Numbered from the stretch's first letter, positions 16,467 through 24,065 are shown. The stretch: DNA of 47,836 nucleotides from JADFRG01 sp048054495 (GCA_048054495.1 JBGMQN010000096.1:1-47836), one strand, 5' to 3'. A program made the numbers and translations. Notes: generated by a model not told the origin, from the sequence alone.

Positions 16467-17711
16467 CTAGGCCTCTGTCTCTTCAGGAGGATCGATCAGA
16501 CCGCACAGGATCAGGATCTCCTGCGCATTGAAGACGGCGATCTCATTGTCGGGAACGCCGGTGATCAGCGCTTCGGATAGTTCGGCGGCCAGATCACACT
16601 GGCCCTGTTTGGCCAGAGCCAGGCCATACATCGAGTAGACATCGATCACCAGCGGATCGCCGGGATCCAATGGCAAACCCGCCACCTGAACCCCATCCAA
16701 GTAGAAGCCGCCCTGAATGGCCAGCCCCAGGGATTCGATGGCAGAGTCGTAGTCGGCGTTCTTGTAATGCATTCTCCCCAAGTCTCCCTGAAGACGGGGA
16801 TTTGATGGATCCAGATCGACGGCGCTCTGCGCATACTGGCTGGCTTTCCCAAACTCGCCATCTCGTGCATAAGCCTGAGCGATCAACCTCAGAGGAACTA
16901 CGTCCTCCGGGGCCAGGGTGCTCGCGCGTATGTAGCTGTCAATCGCGGATCGGGAATCCCCGTTGTTGAAATACATGTTCCCAATGGCGATATGGATCAA
17001 CGCCAGGTTCGGATTGATGCGCAGAGCGTTTTGATAGGCTTCGAAAGCCAGATCGTAGTTTCCCGTCCTCTCCCATACGTAGCCCACCGCGCGCTGTGTC
17101 TCTAGCATGTTTGGATCCATTTGAACCGCCAGCTGCGCCTGCTCCCCTGCCTGCTGGAAAGCGGTCACGTCCTCATCGATGAGGATCTCGGCATAATAGG
17201 CTCGCACGAGCGCCGAGTTCGGGTCGAGCTCTACTGCCTTCTCCACTTTTTGAAGCGCCTCCAAGATGTCGGCGGATTCGGGATCGTGCTGGGATTGGAA
17301 ATCGAGCGCCCAGCCCAGGACCGCGTTTGCCAGGGCAGAGTTGGGATCGAGCAGGATCGCGTTGCTGGCGTTTGTGACGGCCTCCGAGTAGTTCCCCGCA
17401 AAGACCTGGATTCGCGCAAGCTCAGCATAGTAATCGGACTCCTGCGGATCGACGGAGATTGCCTCCCCGTAGGCCTGCTCGGCCTGTGCCAGTTTTCCGG
17501 CCTTGAAGAGACTGTCCGCTTCCAGAATGATGGTGGCGGGGCTGCGGGTCGGAATGGGGGTTACGACGAAGAGCGGCGGAGTCTGAGGTACGACGACACG
17601 CTCCACATAGATCACACCCGCGATCAGGAGCAATAAAAGGGCGACGCGCCCGGGATTTGCCCGGCGGCGGCGTCGCTTACGAGTGTTCCACTTGCTTCCG
17701 CTTAGATACAT
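16467..17711 (-). CDS. Membrane-anchored tetratricopeptide repeat protein (B)
   Basis: 414 residues from the ATG at 17711. It has a strongly basic start (NTRKRRRRRANPGR), one membrane helix (VALLLLLIAGVIYVERV), a Pro/Thr linker (TPIPTRSP), and about eight TPR-like units, for example AGKLAQAEQAYGEAISVDPQ, TGNYDLAFEAYQNALRINPN and DGEFGKASQYAQSAVDLDPS. The frame opens at 17732, but those ATGs lie inside the -10 box of a good promoter, so the next ATG is chosen. It has the same plan as the downstream protein A. A scaffold or surface function is inferred only. Confidence 0.8.
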   Translation of the reverse strand: MYLSGSKWNTRKRRRRRANPGRVALLLLLIAGVIYVERVVVPQTPPLFVVTPIPTRSPATIILEADSLFKAGKLAQAEQAYGEAISVDPQESDYYAELARIQVFAGNYSEAVTNASNAILLDPNSALANAVLGWALDFQSQHDPESADILEALQKVEKAVELDPNSALVRAYYAEILIDEDVTAFQQAGEQAQLAVQMDPNMLETQRAVGYVWERTGNYDLAFEAYQNALRINPNLALIHIAIGNMYFNNGDSRSAIDSYIRASTLAPEDVVPLRLIAQAYARDGEFGKASQYAQSAVDLDPSNPRLQGDLGRMHYKNADYDSAIESLGLAIQGGFYLDGVQVAGLPLDPGDPLVIDVYSMYGLALAKQGQCDLAAELSEALITGVPDNEIAVFNAQEILILCGLIDPPEETEA

Positions 17712-17727
17712 AGGGGGGAGGTGGTGC

Positions 17728-17757
17728 ATCATACCACCCCGAAAATTTCGGCGTCAA
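17728..17757 (-). promoter_or_regulatory. Promoter of the TPR protein B-A operon
   Basis: Minus strand TTGACG (17757-17752), 18-nt spacer, GG-TATGAT (17733-17728). The predicted start of transcription near 17721 leaves only about a 10-nt leader before the ATG at 17711, and no SD is visible. Confidence 0.7.
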
Positions 17758-17899
17758 GGACCCGGAGATCGCACACTGTAGGTTTGGCTAGGGCCGAGCG
17801 GCATTCTCCTGAATCGATCCGCAACTAAACATAAGTGCGGCAGCTTAGAGTGGTAGGGCCCCCAGACCGTGTGGAATCGAGCCACCGTGGCCGCTACGG

Positions 17900-17905
17900 T
17901 ATAAT
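17900..17905 (+). promoter_or_regulatory. -10 box (TATAAT) of the third TPR gene
   Basis: GGTATAAT with a consensus -10 and no clear -35. A GTG follows after exactly 7 nt (17913), so the mRNA may be leaderless. The ATG at 17904 overlaps the box. Confidence 0.5.
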
Positions 17906-18664
17906 GCCGCCCGTGCTTCCGGAAGAGGATTCCAACTCTCGCGCGTCTTGGCGTCCGTTGCTCTGGGTTCTACCTATCACGCTGCTGCTGCTGGGTATTG
18001 CGGCCGCGGGGGGCATTTTGGTCGGTCAGTCGGAGCGAGACCAAGCGGAAGAAGAGCAGGTGACCTCCATTATCCAGGAGCAGTTCGCCCTGGGTCTGCT
18101 GGACCTTGAAGAAGAGCGCTTTGGCGTTGCCCGACAGCGATTTGAGTACATCATCCAGTTGAACCCCGCCTTCCCGGATGCTCCGGAGCGCCTGGCAGAG
18201 GCTCTACTAGGATTGAGCGAACCGCTCGCCACCCCAATATCACCGGCGGTTACGCCTACCCCAAACCTCGCTCCGGTTCAGGAAATTTACGATCTGGCTC
18301 AAGCAGCATTTGAGGAGGGCGACTGGGAGGCAACGATCGCACATCTCCTTGCCTTGCGCGCCAAAGACAGTGCATTTCGGGCGGTTGAGACGGATGGGTT
18401 GATGTATGCCGCCCTGCTCAACCGCGGTATTCAACGGATTTCCCAGGACAAACAGCTGGAAGAGGGAATCTACGACCTGAGTCTGGCGGAAAGCTTTGCA
18501 CCCCTGGACGAAGATGCCAATAACTGGCGAAGCTGGGCCCAGCTATACCTGACCGCAAACAGCTTTTACGGCCTAAACTGGGAGCAGGCGGCCTTCTATT
18601 TTGAGGTCGTCTATTCCGTCGCACCGGGCATCCGCAATGACGTTGCATGGAAGTATGCGCAAGC
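17904..18664 (+). CDS. Membrane-anchored TPR-like protein (C), 3' end lost in gap
   Basis: An acidic N-terminus (PPVLPEEDSNS), one membrane helix (PLLWVLPITLLLLGIAAAGGILVG), then helical repeats: LGLLDLEEERFGVARQRFEYIIQLNPAFPDA and DLAQAAFEEGDWEATIAHLLALRAKD, with a Pro/Thr linker (SPAVTPTPNLAP) between. At least 253 residues; the frame runs into the N gap at 18665 and the stop is not seen. The start may be ATG 17904 or GTG 17913 (see the promoter entry). It is divergent from the other two TPR genes and shares their layout. Function unknown. Confidence 0.75.
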
Positions 18665-18764
18665 NNNNNNNNNNNNNNNNNNNNNNNNNNNNNNNNNNNN
18701 NNNNNNNNNNNNNNNNNNNNNNNNNNNNNNNNNNNNNNNNNNNNNNNNNNNNNNNNNNNNNNNN
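18665..18764. other. Assembly gap (100 N)
   Basis: Exactly 100 Ns; the true length is unknown. It hides the 3' end of TPR gene C and the start of a short-motif repeat. Confidence 0.98.
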
Positions 18765-18872
18765 TCCCCAGCTCCCCTGCATCCCTTGCACCCCAGCTCC
18801 CCAGCTCCCTAGCTCCCCCGCTCGCTTGCACCCCAGCTCCCCAGCTACCCTGCTCCGCCGCTCCCCCGCTTC
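18765..18872. repeat. Degenerate 7-8-bp minisatellite (CAGCTCCC type)
   Basis: At least a dozen head-to-tail units such as CAGCTCCC, TAGCTCCC, TTGCACCC and CCGCTCCC; on the minus strand GGGAGCTG. The array begins in the gap, so its size is unknown. It has a strong C/G strand bias. Any reading frame through it would encode Pro/Ser/Leu-rich low-complexity sequence, and I do not treat it as coding. From 18873 to 18928 I see nothing but the SD of the next gene. Confidence 0.85.
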
Positions 18873-18928
18873 CACGCCCATCGAGGCACGCAACTTGCAG
18901 CAACGTGAGCAAGGATTTGGGAGGTCAG

Positions 18929-19390
18929 ATGATATTGCAGCTCACGCTATGGTCTGGGATCGTGACGCTTTATTTGGGGATCGCGGGAGCGGTTGGGATA
19001 TTCTCGCGCCAGGCGATTGCGGAAACACCAGGAGCGCGAGATCGGCTGCTGGCCGCCTCCTATTCAATCGCATTATTTCTTCCAGCCACAGCACTGGTAT
19101 TGGCCATGGTGGAGTGGCCGCTGGCTCTCCGCTTCTCCATTCTGGCGCTTGCGGTGGCGGCGGTATGGGCCGCCTACACTCGGCCGAGCTGGATACCAGA
19201 ATTCGTTTGGCGGCGCACGTTCACCCATCGCTACCTGGCTGGCGCAATGGCCCTAGCCGCGCTCTGGGGAATCAGCCAGGCTTTAGCAGGATCATCCGCG
19301 GCGCCCCTGCTGATTTCGATTTCGGCAATTGCCGCCGCGGCTGCTTCTTCGGGCACCGCGCTCAAGGCGTCTTCGATCGACGCGGGCTAG
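18929..19390 (+). CDS. Small integral membrane protein, unknown function
   Basis: 153 residues from the ATG at 18929, with GGGAGG five bases before it. There are four or five hydrophobic helices: LQLTLWSGIVTLYLGIAGAVG, LLAASYSIALFLPATALVLAM, LRFSILALAVAAVWAAY, YLAGAMALAALWGISQAL and PLLISISAIAAAAASS. No recognised motif. The frame stays open into the minisatellite upstream, but SD and composition favour this start. It is 91 nt upstream of rnz. Confidence 0.65.
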   Translation: MILQLTLWSGIVTLYLGIAGAVGIFSRQAIAETPGARDRLLAASYSIALFLPATALVLAMVEWPLALRFSILALAVAAVWAAYTRPSWIPEFVWRRTFTHRYLAGAMALAALWGISQALAGSSAAPLLISISAIAAAAASSGTALKASSIDAG

Positions 19391-19437
19391 GCGCTTTCCC
19401 ATCTAGCTGCTCTGCGAGCTCTTTTAGTCGAGTGAGG

Positions 19438-19443
19438 TACAAT
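19438..19443 (+). promoter_or_regulatory. Possible -10 element upstream of rnz
   Basis: GGTACAAT on the plus strand, 38 nt before the TTG start of rnz. It has the same GG-TA-NN-AT form as other sites in the window. No -35 is evident. Confidence 0.4.
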
Positions 19444-19481
19444 GACCCGCCCGGTCTCCTCGCGGCAACTCAAGGTAGCTC

Positions 19482-20420
19482 TTGTTCGAGTTCATCTTCC
19501 TTGGCACATCGGCTTCGGCCCCGTCCGTTCACCGCGGGCTCAGCGCCCACATCGTTAGCTTCCGTGACTACCGCATTCTCATCGATTGCGGAGAGGGCAC
19601 CCAGCGCCAGATTCTCCGGTCAGGGATCGGCTTTCGGCGGCTGAATCGGATCCTCATAACGCACGGGCATCTGGATCACATCTTGGGTCTGGCCGGGCTG
19701 CTTTCCACCTTTGCCCGATGGGAGGCCGTCGATGAGCTTCAGATTTGGGGCAGTGCCTGGGCCCTGGAGCGCATTCACGACTTGCTGTTTGACGTCGTGC
19801 TGCGGGGTGCGCGTCCACCCTTGCAAATTGAGTTGATACCCATTGAGCCTGGCCTCCTAATGGAGGATGATCATTTTCAGCTATCTGCGTTTCCGGTGGA
19901 GCACCGCGGGGCCGGCACGTTTGGCTTCGCTTTCGAGCAGACGGCTCGCCGCCCTTTTCTCCCGCAGCGTGCGACGGAACTTGGAGTGCCTGCTGGGCCC
20001 GTCCGACGCGAGCTCGTTCGGGGCCACAATGTCAAGCTGTCAGATGGAACGGTGATCGAGCCCGAACAGGTCCTTGGGCCACCACGCCGCGGTGCGCGGC
20101 TGATTCACATCGGGGATTGTGGCAGCACGGACGGCCTGCTGGAGTACAGCGCAGATGCGGATGGTCTGGTGATCGAGGCCACGTACCTTGAATCGGAGGC
20201 GGAATTGGCCAGGAACTTCGGTCACCTCACGGCCCGCCAGGCGGCTGAACTCGCTAAGCAGGCCAACGTTGGCCACCTGTACCTCACACACATATCGCGG
20301 CGATATCGGGAACACGAGATTCGGAAGGAAGCTGAGGCTATCTTTCCAAACGTTACCGTCGCGCGCGACTTTGATCGGTTTCAAATCCGGCGCGATACCG
20401 GCTCCCCGGGCCCAGGTTGA
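19482..20420 (+). CDS. rnz: Ribonuclease Z (tRNA 3' endonuclease)
   Basis: Trims the 3' trailer of tRNA precursors that lack an encoded CCA. 312 residues of the metallo-beta-lactamase fold. Motifs: FIFLGTSASAPSVHRG, LIDCGEGTQRQ, the zinc motif THGHLDH (residues 60-66), the His motif AFPVEHR, LIHIGDCGST, ATYLESE and LTHISRRY. The flexible-arm region is present at about residues 160-190. It begins with TTG after AAGGTAG, and the motif starts immediately, so no later start is plausible. It lies 32 nt upstream of the zinc-ribbon gene. Confidence 0.93.
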   Translation: MFEFIFLGTSASAPSVHRGLSAHIVSFRDYRILIDCGEGTQRQILRSGIGFRRLNRILITHGHLDHILGLAGLLSTFARWEAVDELQIWGSAWALERIHDLLFDVVLRGARPPLQIELIPIEPGLLMEDDHFQLSAFPVEHRGAGTFGFAFEQTARRPFLPQRATELGVPAGPVRRELVRGHNVKLSDGTVIEPEQVLGPPRRGARLIHIGDCGSTDGLLEYSADADGLVIEATYLESEAELARNFGHLTARQAAELAKQANVGHLYLTHISRRYREHEIRKEAEAIFPNVTVARDFDRFQIRRDTGSPGPG

Positions 20421-20439
20421 CCCTCACGGGGCGGAAAGG

Positions 20440-20445
20440 TAGAAT
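20440..20445 (+). promoter_or_regulatory. -10 box of the zinc-ribbon gene, probably leaderless
   Basis: GGTAGAAT with exactly 7 nt between TAGAAT and the ATG at 20453. With the usual distance, transcription would start at the A of the ATG. There is no SD in those 7 nt. Confidence 0.5.
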
Positions 20446-20452
20446 CAGCGCC

Positions 20453-20677
20453 ATGCCTCTTTACGAGTACATCTGCCTGGAATGCAACGACGTATTCGAC
20501 ACTCTGCGGCCCATGTCGCAGGCCGATTCCCCCATCGTTTGCCAGGCATGCGAAAGCGAGCACACCTCGCGCATGATCTCTGTATTCTTCGCTCAGTCTG
20601 ATCGTGAGTCGCTCACCCAGAGCAACGAGGGCGGGGGCGCTTGCGGCGGGTCGTGCTCTTCTGCGAGCTTGAACTAG
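20453..20677 (+). CDS. FmdB-type zinc ribbon protein
   Basis: 74 residues. The N-terminus MPLYEYICLECNDVF and a second knuckle IVCQACES give the C8-x2-C11 ... C30-x2-C33 zinc ribbon of the FmdB/CxxC_CxxC_SSSS family, followed by a Gly/Ser/Cys-rich tail (GGGACGGSCSSASLN). The role is not well known; early members were linked to formamidase/amidase gene control. The frame is open upstream, but family alignment starts at this ATG. A strong terminator follows 22 nt after the stop. Confidence 0.9.
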   Translation: MPLYEYICLECNDVFDTLRPMSQADSPIVCQACESEHTSRMISVFFAQSDRESLTQSNEGGGACGGSCSSASLN

Positions 20678-20699
20678 ACTTATCGAATCCCTAAAACAG

Positions 20700-20728
20700 A
20701 GCGCCGGCAAATTCTCGCCGGCGCTTTT
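20700..20728. terminator. Bidirectional intrinsic terminator
   Basis: AGCGCCGGC (20700-20708), an 8-nt loop, and GCCGGCGCT (20717-20725) followed by TTTGATTT on the plus strand; on the minus strand the tail is CTGTTTT. It separates the zinc-ribbon gene from the convergent isoprenoid-synthase-like gene. Confidence 0.9.
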
Positions 20729-20803
20729 GATTTCCCCCCATGGGGAATACAGCCGAGGTCAATCTTGACATCTTCACCACTCCTCGCCCCAGCGCAGCGA
20801 TAC

Positions 20804-21793
20804 TTAGCTGGTCCCTGGCTGGTCGGGAAGCAGTTCACCAATTGATCGGGCTAGATGACCGGCGGTGCGACCCATAAGGTGCTGATCGGCCAGATCCCGG
20901 AAACCATTCAAATAGGAGATCCACGCCGGGCATTCGATGCCTGCAACCTTTTCAATGGAGCGGTCCAACCACTGCCTGACCCGATTTAGCAGCTCAAGTT
21001 CTGCCCACTCTTGATCGATCTGTTCCTCAAGCTCGGTTACGGTCGGCCACTCATCCGCCGTCCAATCGGCGCGCGGCGCCAGGGATTTTACGTACAGCGT
21101 CAGTCGCTGCTGGCGCACATCCTCTTCCCAATCCCCCAAATCGTCGAGCAGTTGAGAAGCGACTGCCAGGTCCTTAATCGACCGCTCGATCGGCTCGATG
21201 AAGATTCGTCGTTCCGCAGCCGCCAGATAGGCGACCATGGTCAGCGCAATCGGAGCGAACTTGGCGGACACCGTCTCCACGAATCGCTCTTCCGTCAGAA
21301 GATCCGGTTTGGTTCGCCATTGAATCTCCTGCGCAAGCCCGCGCCTGTGTTCTTCCAACAGCCGCTCCGCGTGCGACCAGAAATCGGCATCAAGCCCGAT
21401 CTCGCTACGCAAAATGGCCATCCCGCGTCCGTGGAGTGCGGACTGCAGCAGCCCAGTCTCACCGATATTCTTCACTTGCCGGTCCACCAGGTGATCCAGC
21501 AGGGCGGAGGCCAGGATCACCAGCCCACCTCCCACGGAGAGACCAGCGAATTGCTGGTCACCGACTTCGCGTGTGATCTGCCAGAACATCCAGGGCGTGC
21601 AGGTGAGCCCGGGATTCATACTGGAGGGACCCTCAAACGGTACCTGAGACTCGCTGCCTTCATACGTCCCGCGAGTCCGGGCAAGCACTCTCAGCGGATC
21701 GGGTAGTTTCTCAACGATCCCGAAGAAGCGCGCGTCCATCTCCCCGAGAAGTTGCCCCGCACGAGGATCATCGGGCATTTCGAGCTTGGTCAA
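20804..21793 (-). CDS. Class I isoprenoid-synthase-like protein (ComQ-like prenyltransferase candidate)
   Basis: 329 residues, mostly helical. Two Asp-rich segments are placed as in trans-prenyltransferases/class I terpene synthases: D100-H-L-V-D104 in ILASALLDHLVDRQ (the second Asp of DDxxD is replaced by His) and D217-D-L-G-D221-WEED in VASQLLDDLGDWEEDV, about 115 residues apart. This fits proteins named class 1 isoprenoid biosynthesis enzymes, the group that includes Bacillus ComQ, which prenylates the ComX peptide. It begins with TTG at 21793 (ATG 21778 is an alternative) and has no strong SD. It lies 74 nt after a 75-residue protein ending in Trp-Trp-Trp. The fold assignment is fairly good; the ComQ-like role is inferred from context. 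Confidence 0.6.
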   Translation of the reverse strand: MTKLEMPDDPRAGQLLGEMDARFFGIVEKLPDPLRVLARTRGTYEGSESQVPFEGPSSMNPGLTCTPWMFWQITREVGDQQFAGLSVGGGLVILASALLDHLVDRQVKNIGETGLLQSALHGRGMAILRSEIGLDADFWSHAERLLEEHRRGLAQEIQWRTKPDLLTEERFVETVSAKFAPIALTMVAYLAAAERRIFIEPIERSIKDLAVASQLLDDLGDWEEDVRQQRLTLYVKSLAPRADWTADEWPTVTELEEQIDQEWAELELLNRVRQWLDRSIEKVAGIECPAWISYLNGFRDLADQHLMGRTAGHLARSIGELLPDQPGTS

Positions 21794-21867
21794 TACACAA
21801 TTTTCCGGGGCTGGTGCTGCTCCTGAAGGTCAGGGAGAGCGCGCCTCAGCAAGTTCAAGTGTTCCCG

Positions 21868-22095
21868 CTACCACCACCAGAACCTAAGTGGCGAATCGTG
21901 GAAGACCTTCTCAAGATAAGTATGGATTTCCACCATGTCATCCAGAGACAAGTCGTAGTATTTCCTGAGTGCGTCTCGCTTATCTTCAGGAAGGCCGTTT
22001 CTGAAGACCTCCTGAAGTTGCTCTGCATTTTCTCCCCGTGATGCATCCTCCAGCAATTGCCGGATAGCTTGCCATTTCTTCTCATCGATAGCCAT
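21868..22095 (-). CDS. Small protein with C-terminal Phe-Trp-Trp-Trp, candidate modified-peptide precursor
   Basis: 75 residues. The first ~65 are hydrophilic and predicted helical, with no signal peptide (MAIDEKKWQAIRQLLED, then LQEVFRNGLPEDKRDALRKY, DLSLDDMVEIHTYLEKVF), and the chain ends HDSPLRFWWW-stop. AAAGGAG stands 8 nt before the ATG, one of the best SDs in the window, so translation looks efficient. It is 20 nt after the SARP-like membrane regulator and 74 nt before the isoprenoid-synthase-like gene. A helical leader with an aromatic C-terminal core recalls ComX-like or RiPP precursors modified on Trp. No sequence family is recognised, so this stays a hypothesis. Confidence 0.6.
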   Translation of the reverse strand: MAIDEKKWQAIRQLLEDASRGENAEQLQEVFRNGLPEDKRDALRKYYDLSLDDMVEIHTYLEKVFHDSPLRFWWW

Positions 22096-22115
22096 GGGTC
22101 ATTCTCCTTTACGAT

Positions 22116-24047
22116 TTAGTCGGCCTCTTCGAGCTCGGTGTTGCCTCTCGTAGCAAGAGCAATGCCCATTCCCAACGGGAGCAACACCGAATATAGAATT
22201 CTGGACAAATACGAGACCCCCGCATCTTGCTGGTAGACAAACAGTACGTACGGCATGGTCGCAATCGCGAGAGCCACAGCGGCTCGTGCCGATCGAGTGA
22301 TTTGGTGTCTCATAGGTGCAGGTCTGCCAAGTTGAGGAACTGTGTAAGTCAGCGCTAAGCCCACCAAGATCCCGTAGACAAAGTTTAGGGGCACGTACAC
22401 GATCGCAGGCGAAGGTGGAGTAAACAGCCCCACTGCCGTGAATACGATGAGATACGCGGAATGAAATAGGCCAGATACTCCCCCGAAAATCCACCGCGCA
22501 CGTCCCCCGTCACGCCTCAGCGCATCGCCCAGTCCGACCAAGAATCCCGTAAGCGCGCCTTGCAAGAAACCGATGAAGAGGCCAATGATGGCTCCACCAA
22601 GTATCCAGGCCGGCAGGGAGACCAGTTCCAACGTTTCGCGGTACTCGGCCGGAAACGCCAGCGCAGCGTAGAAAGGCACGCCGGAACCGTGGAGAGCCAG
22701 CCCAATGCCGGCGCCTAGACCAGCGCGGAGCGTCTGCCTCCCCAGGGCACCTTTGTGCTCCGCCCAGCGGCGCTGCGCTAGCGATGCACCGACCTGCAGC
22801 CTCGGATAAGGGCCGACATCCGGCGGCAGCCCCACTTCATCTGCCACCGCAACGAATGCCGCTAGCGCTGAAGCGTCGCCATCTGCAACCAGCTCCTGTT
22901 GCAGCGTTCCTACGACACGCACCACCTGGCCGCTGGCTGCAGCGGCCACCGCCGCTTCTGACCGGATCGTTGGGTTGTCCTCCGTTGCAACAATCGCGGC
23001 GAGCGCCTCGGTCGCCTGCTCTTCTTGCAACCCTGCCAGGGCCTCAACGATACGACGCCTGACCTTTGGTTTGGGATATCTCTCATAGCTGTCAACCAGC
23101 GCATGGATCGCGGCCGTCTCCGATGGCGCGCGGTCCAGCCACGGCTCAACATCGACCCCATGTTCAAGGGCGCTTCGAATCAGGAGCGTCGAATCAGCTT
23201 CCTCAAACCGCTGGGCGCCGGGGGCAGCATGTACGATCGCGAGGCTGGCGACATCGAGAACCTCAATATCCTGCTCGCGCCACCCCGCCAGCATCCGCTC
23301 CACCCCAATGGCTGCGCTGGGTGGGGCTTGCTCCTGGATCAGCGCCTGTGGCGTCCCACCAGCAGATAGCTCCTCGTAGGCGCGCCGGGTCCGCTCCGAA
23401 GGCTCAACTCCCAGCTCCATTCGGAGGGCGCCCTCGCACCGCCGGTAAATCTCGGCCACGCTGGCGGCATCGCCCATACCGGCCGCAGCGATCATCATCG
23501 ACCGGTATGCGGGCTCAGGCACATGACCGAGCGCGATCCATCGCTCGCCCCACTCGGAGGCCTCCTGCCATCGCTGTTCCGCCAGCAGCTTATCCAAGAG
23601 CGTTTGGATCTTGCCCTCAAAGATCGCCCGAAGGCGTTCCCGATCCAGTACGGTCCAGTCGTCATAGAAGCCCGGCAGCAGCTCTCCGCCATATACTGCC
23701 AAATCATCCATGAGTTCGTCAGCTGTCCGTTGACCCCCCAGTTCCACGACCGCCGAATCCAACCAGTACTCACAGTCCGCATCGAAGCTGATGGTGATTT
23801 TGTCCGATGGGATAAATTCCGCCCCGATGGCCTGCCGCAGGCGCCAGATCGCATGCCGCAGGTTGCCACGCGCGTTTTTTTCATCGGAGTCGGGCCAGAG
23901 AAGGCCGGCGAGCTTCTCGCGCCGGTGTGCCGTTCCCGCCCGCAGGATCAGGTAGGCGAGCAACGATTGCGCAGGTCGCGAGGGGATGTCGATGCGCTCC
24001 CCTTCCTTGTTGACTTCAAATTGACCCAGCAGGCGAACTTCGAGCAT
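22116..24047 (-). CDS. Membrane-anchored SARP/BTAD-type transcriptional regulator with HEAT-like repeats
   Basis: 643 residues in three parts. Residues 1-95 form an OmpR/SARP-like winged helix (LEVRLLGQFEVNKEG, then LLAYLILRAG, LWPDSDEKNARGNLRHAIWRLR). Residues about 100-230 are the bacterial transcriptional activator domain (GELLPGFYDDWTVLDRERLR and ALRMELGVEPSERTRRAYEEL). Residues about 310-420 look like HEAT repeats (YPKPKVRRRIVEALAGL and NPTIRSEAAVAAAASG). Residues about 440-633 hold roughly seven hydrophobic helices. SARPs are usually soluble, so a membrane-bound form suggests direct sensing. The SD AGGAG lies 4 nt before the ATG. First gene of the three-gene cassette. Confidence 0.85.
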   Translation of the reverse strand: MLEVRLLGQFEVNKEGERIDIPSRPAQSLLAYLILRAGTAHRREKLAGLLWPDSDEKNARGNLRHAIWRLRQAIGAEFIPSDKITISFDADCEYWLDSAVVELGGQRTADELMDDLAVYGGELLPGFYDDWTVLDRERLRAIFEGKIQTLLDKLLAEQRWQEASEWGERWIALGHVPEPAYRSMMIAAAGMGDAASVAEIYRRCEGALRMELGVEPSERTRRAYEELSAGGTPQALIQEQAPPSAAIGVERMLAGWREQDIEVLDVASLAIVHAAPGAQRFEEADSTLLIRSALEHGVDVEPWLDRAPSETAAIHALVDSYERYPKPKVRRRIVEALAGLQEEQATEALAAIVATEDNPTIRSEAAVAAAASGQVVRVVGTLQQELVADGDASALAAFVAVADEVGLPPDVGPYPRLQVGASLAQRRWAEHKGALGRQTLRAGLGAGIGLALHGSGVPFYAALAFPAEYRETLELVSLPAWILGGAIIGLFIGFLQGALTGFLVGLGDALRRDGGRARWIFGGVSGLFHSAYLIVFTAVGLFTPPSPAIVYVPLNFVYGILVGLALTYTVPQLGRPAPMRHQITRSARAAVALAIATMPYVLFVYQQDAGVSYLSRILYSVLLPLGMGIALATRGNTELEEAD

Positions 24048-24065
24048 ATCGCTCCTAGTATCCTA

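Noticed and set aside
17835..17903. N-terminal extension of TPR protein C from a GTG at 17835
   Set aside because: It would place the TATAAT box inside the gene and adds residues with no membrane-protein or TPR character.
18765..18928. Coding extension of TPR protein C or of the downstream membrane protein through the minisatellite
   Set aside because: The frame across a gap of unknown length cannot be set, the translation is low-complexity, and the downstream gene has its own SD and ATG at 18929.
21011..21706. Plus-strand frame of 231 codons
   Set aside because: Antisense of the isoprenoid-synthase-like gene, with no SD and no family features.
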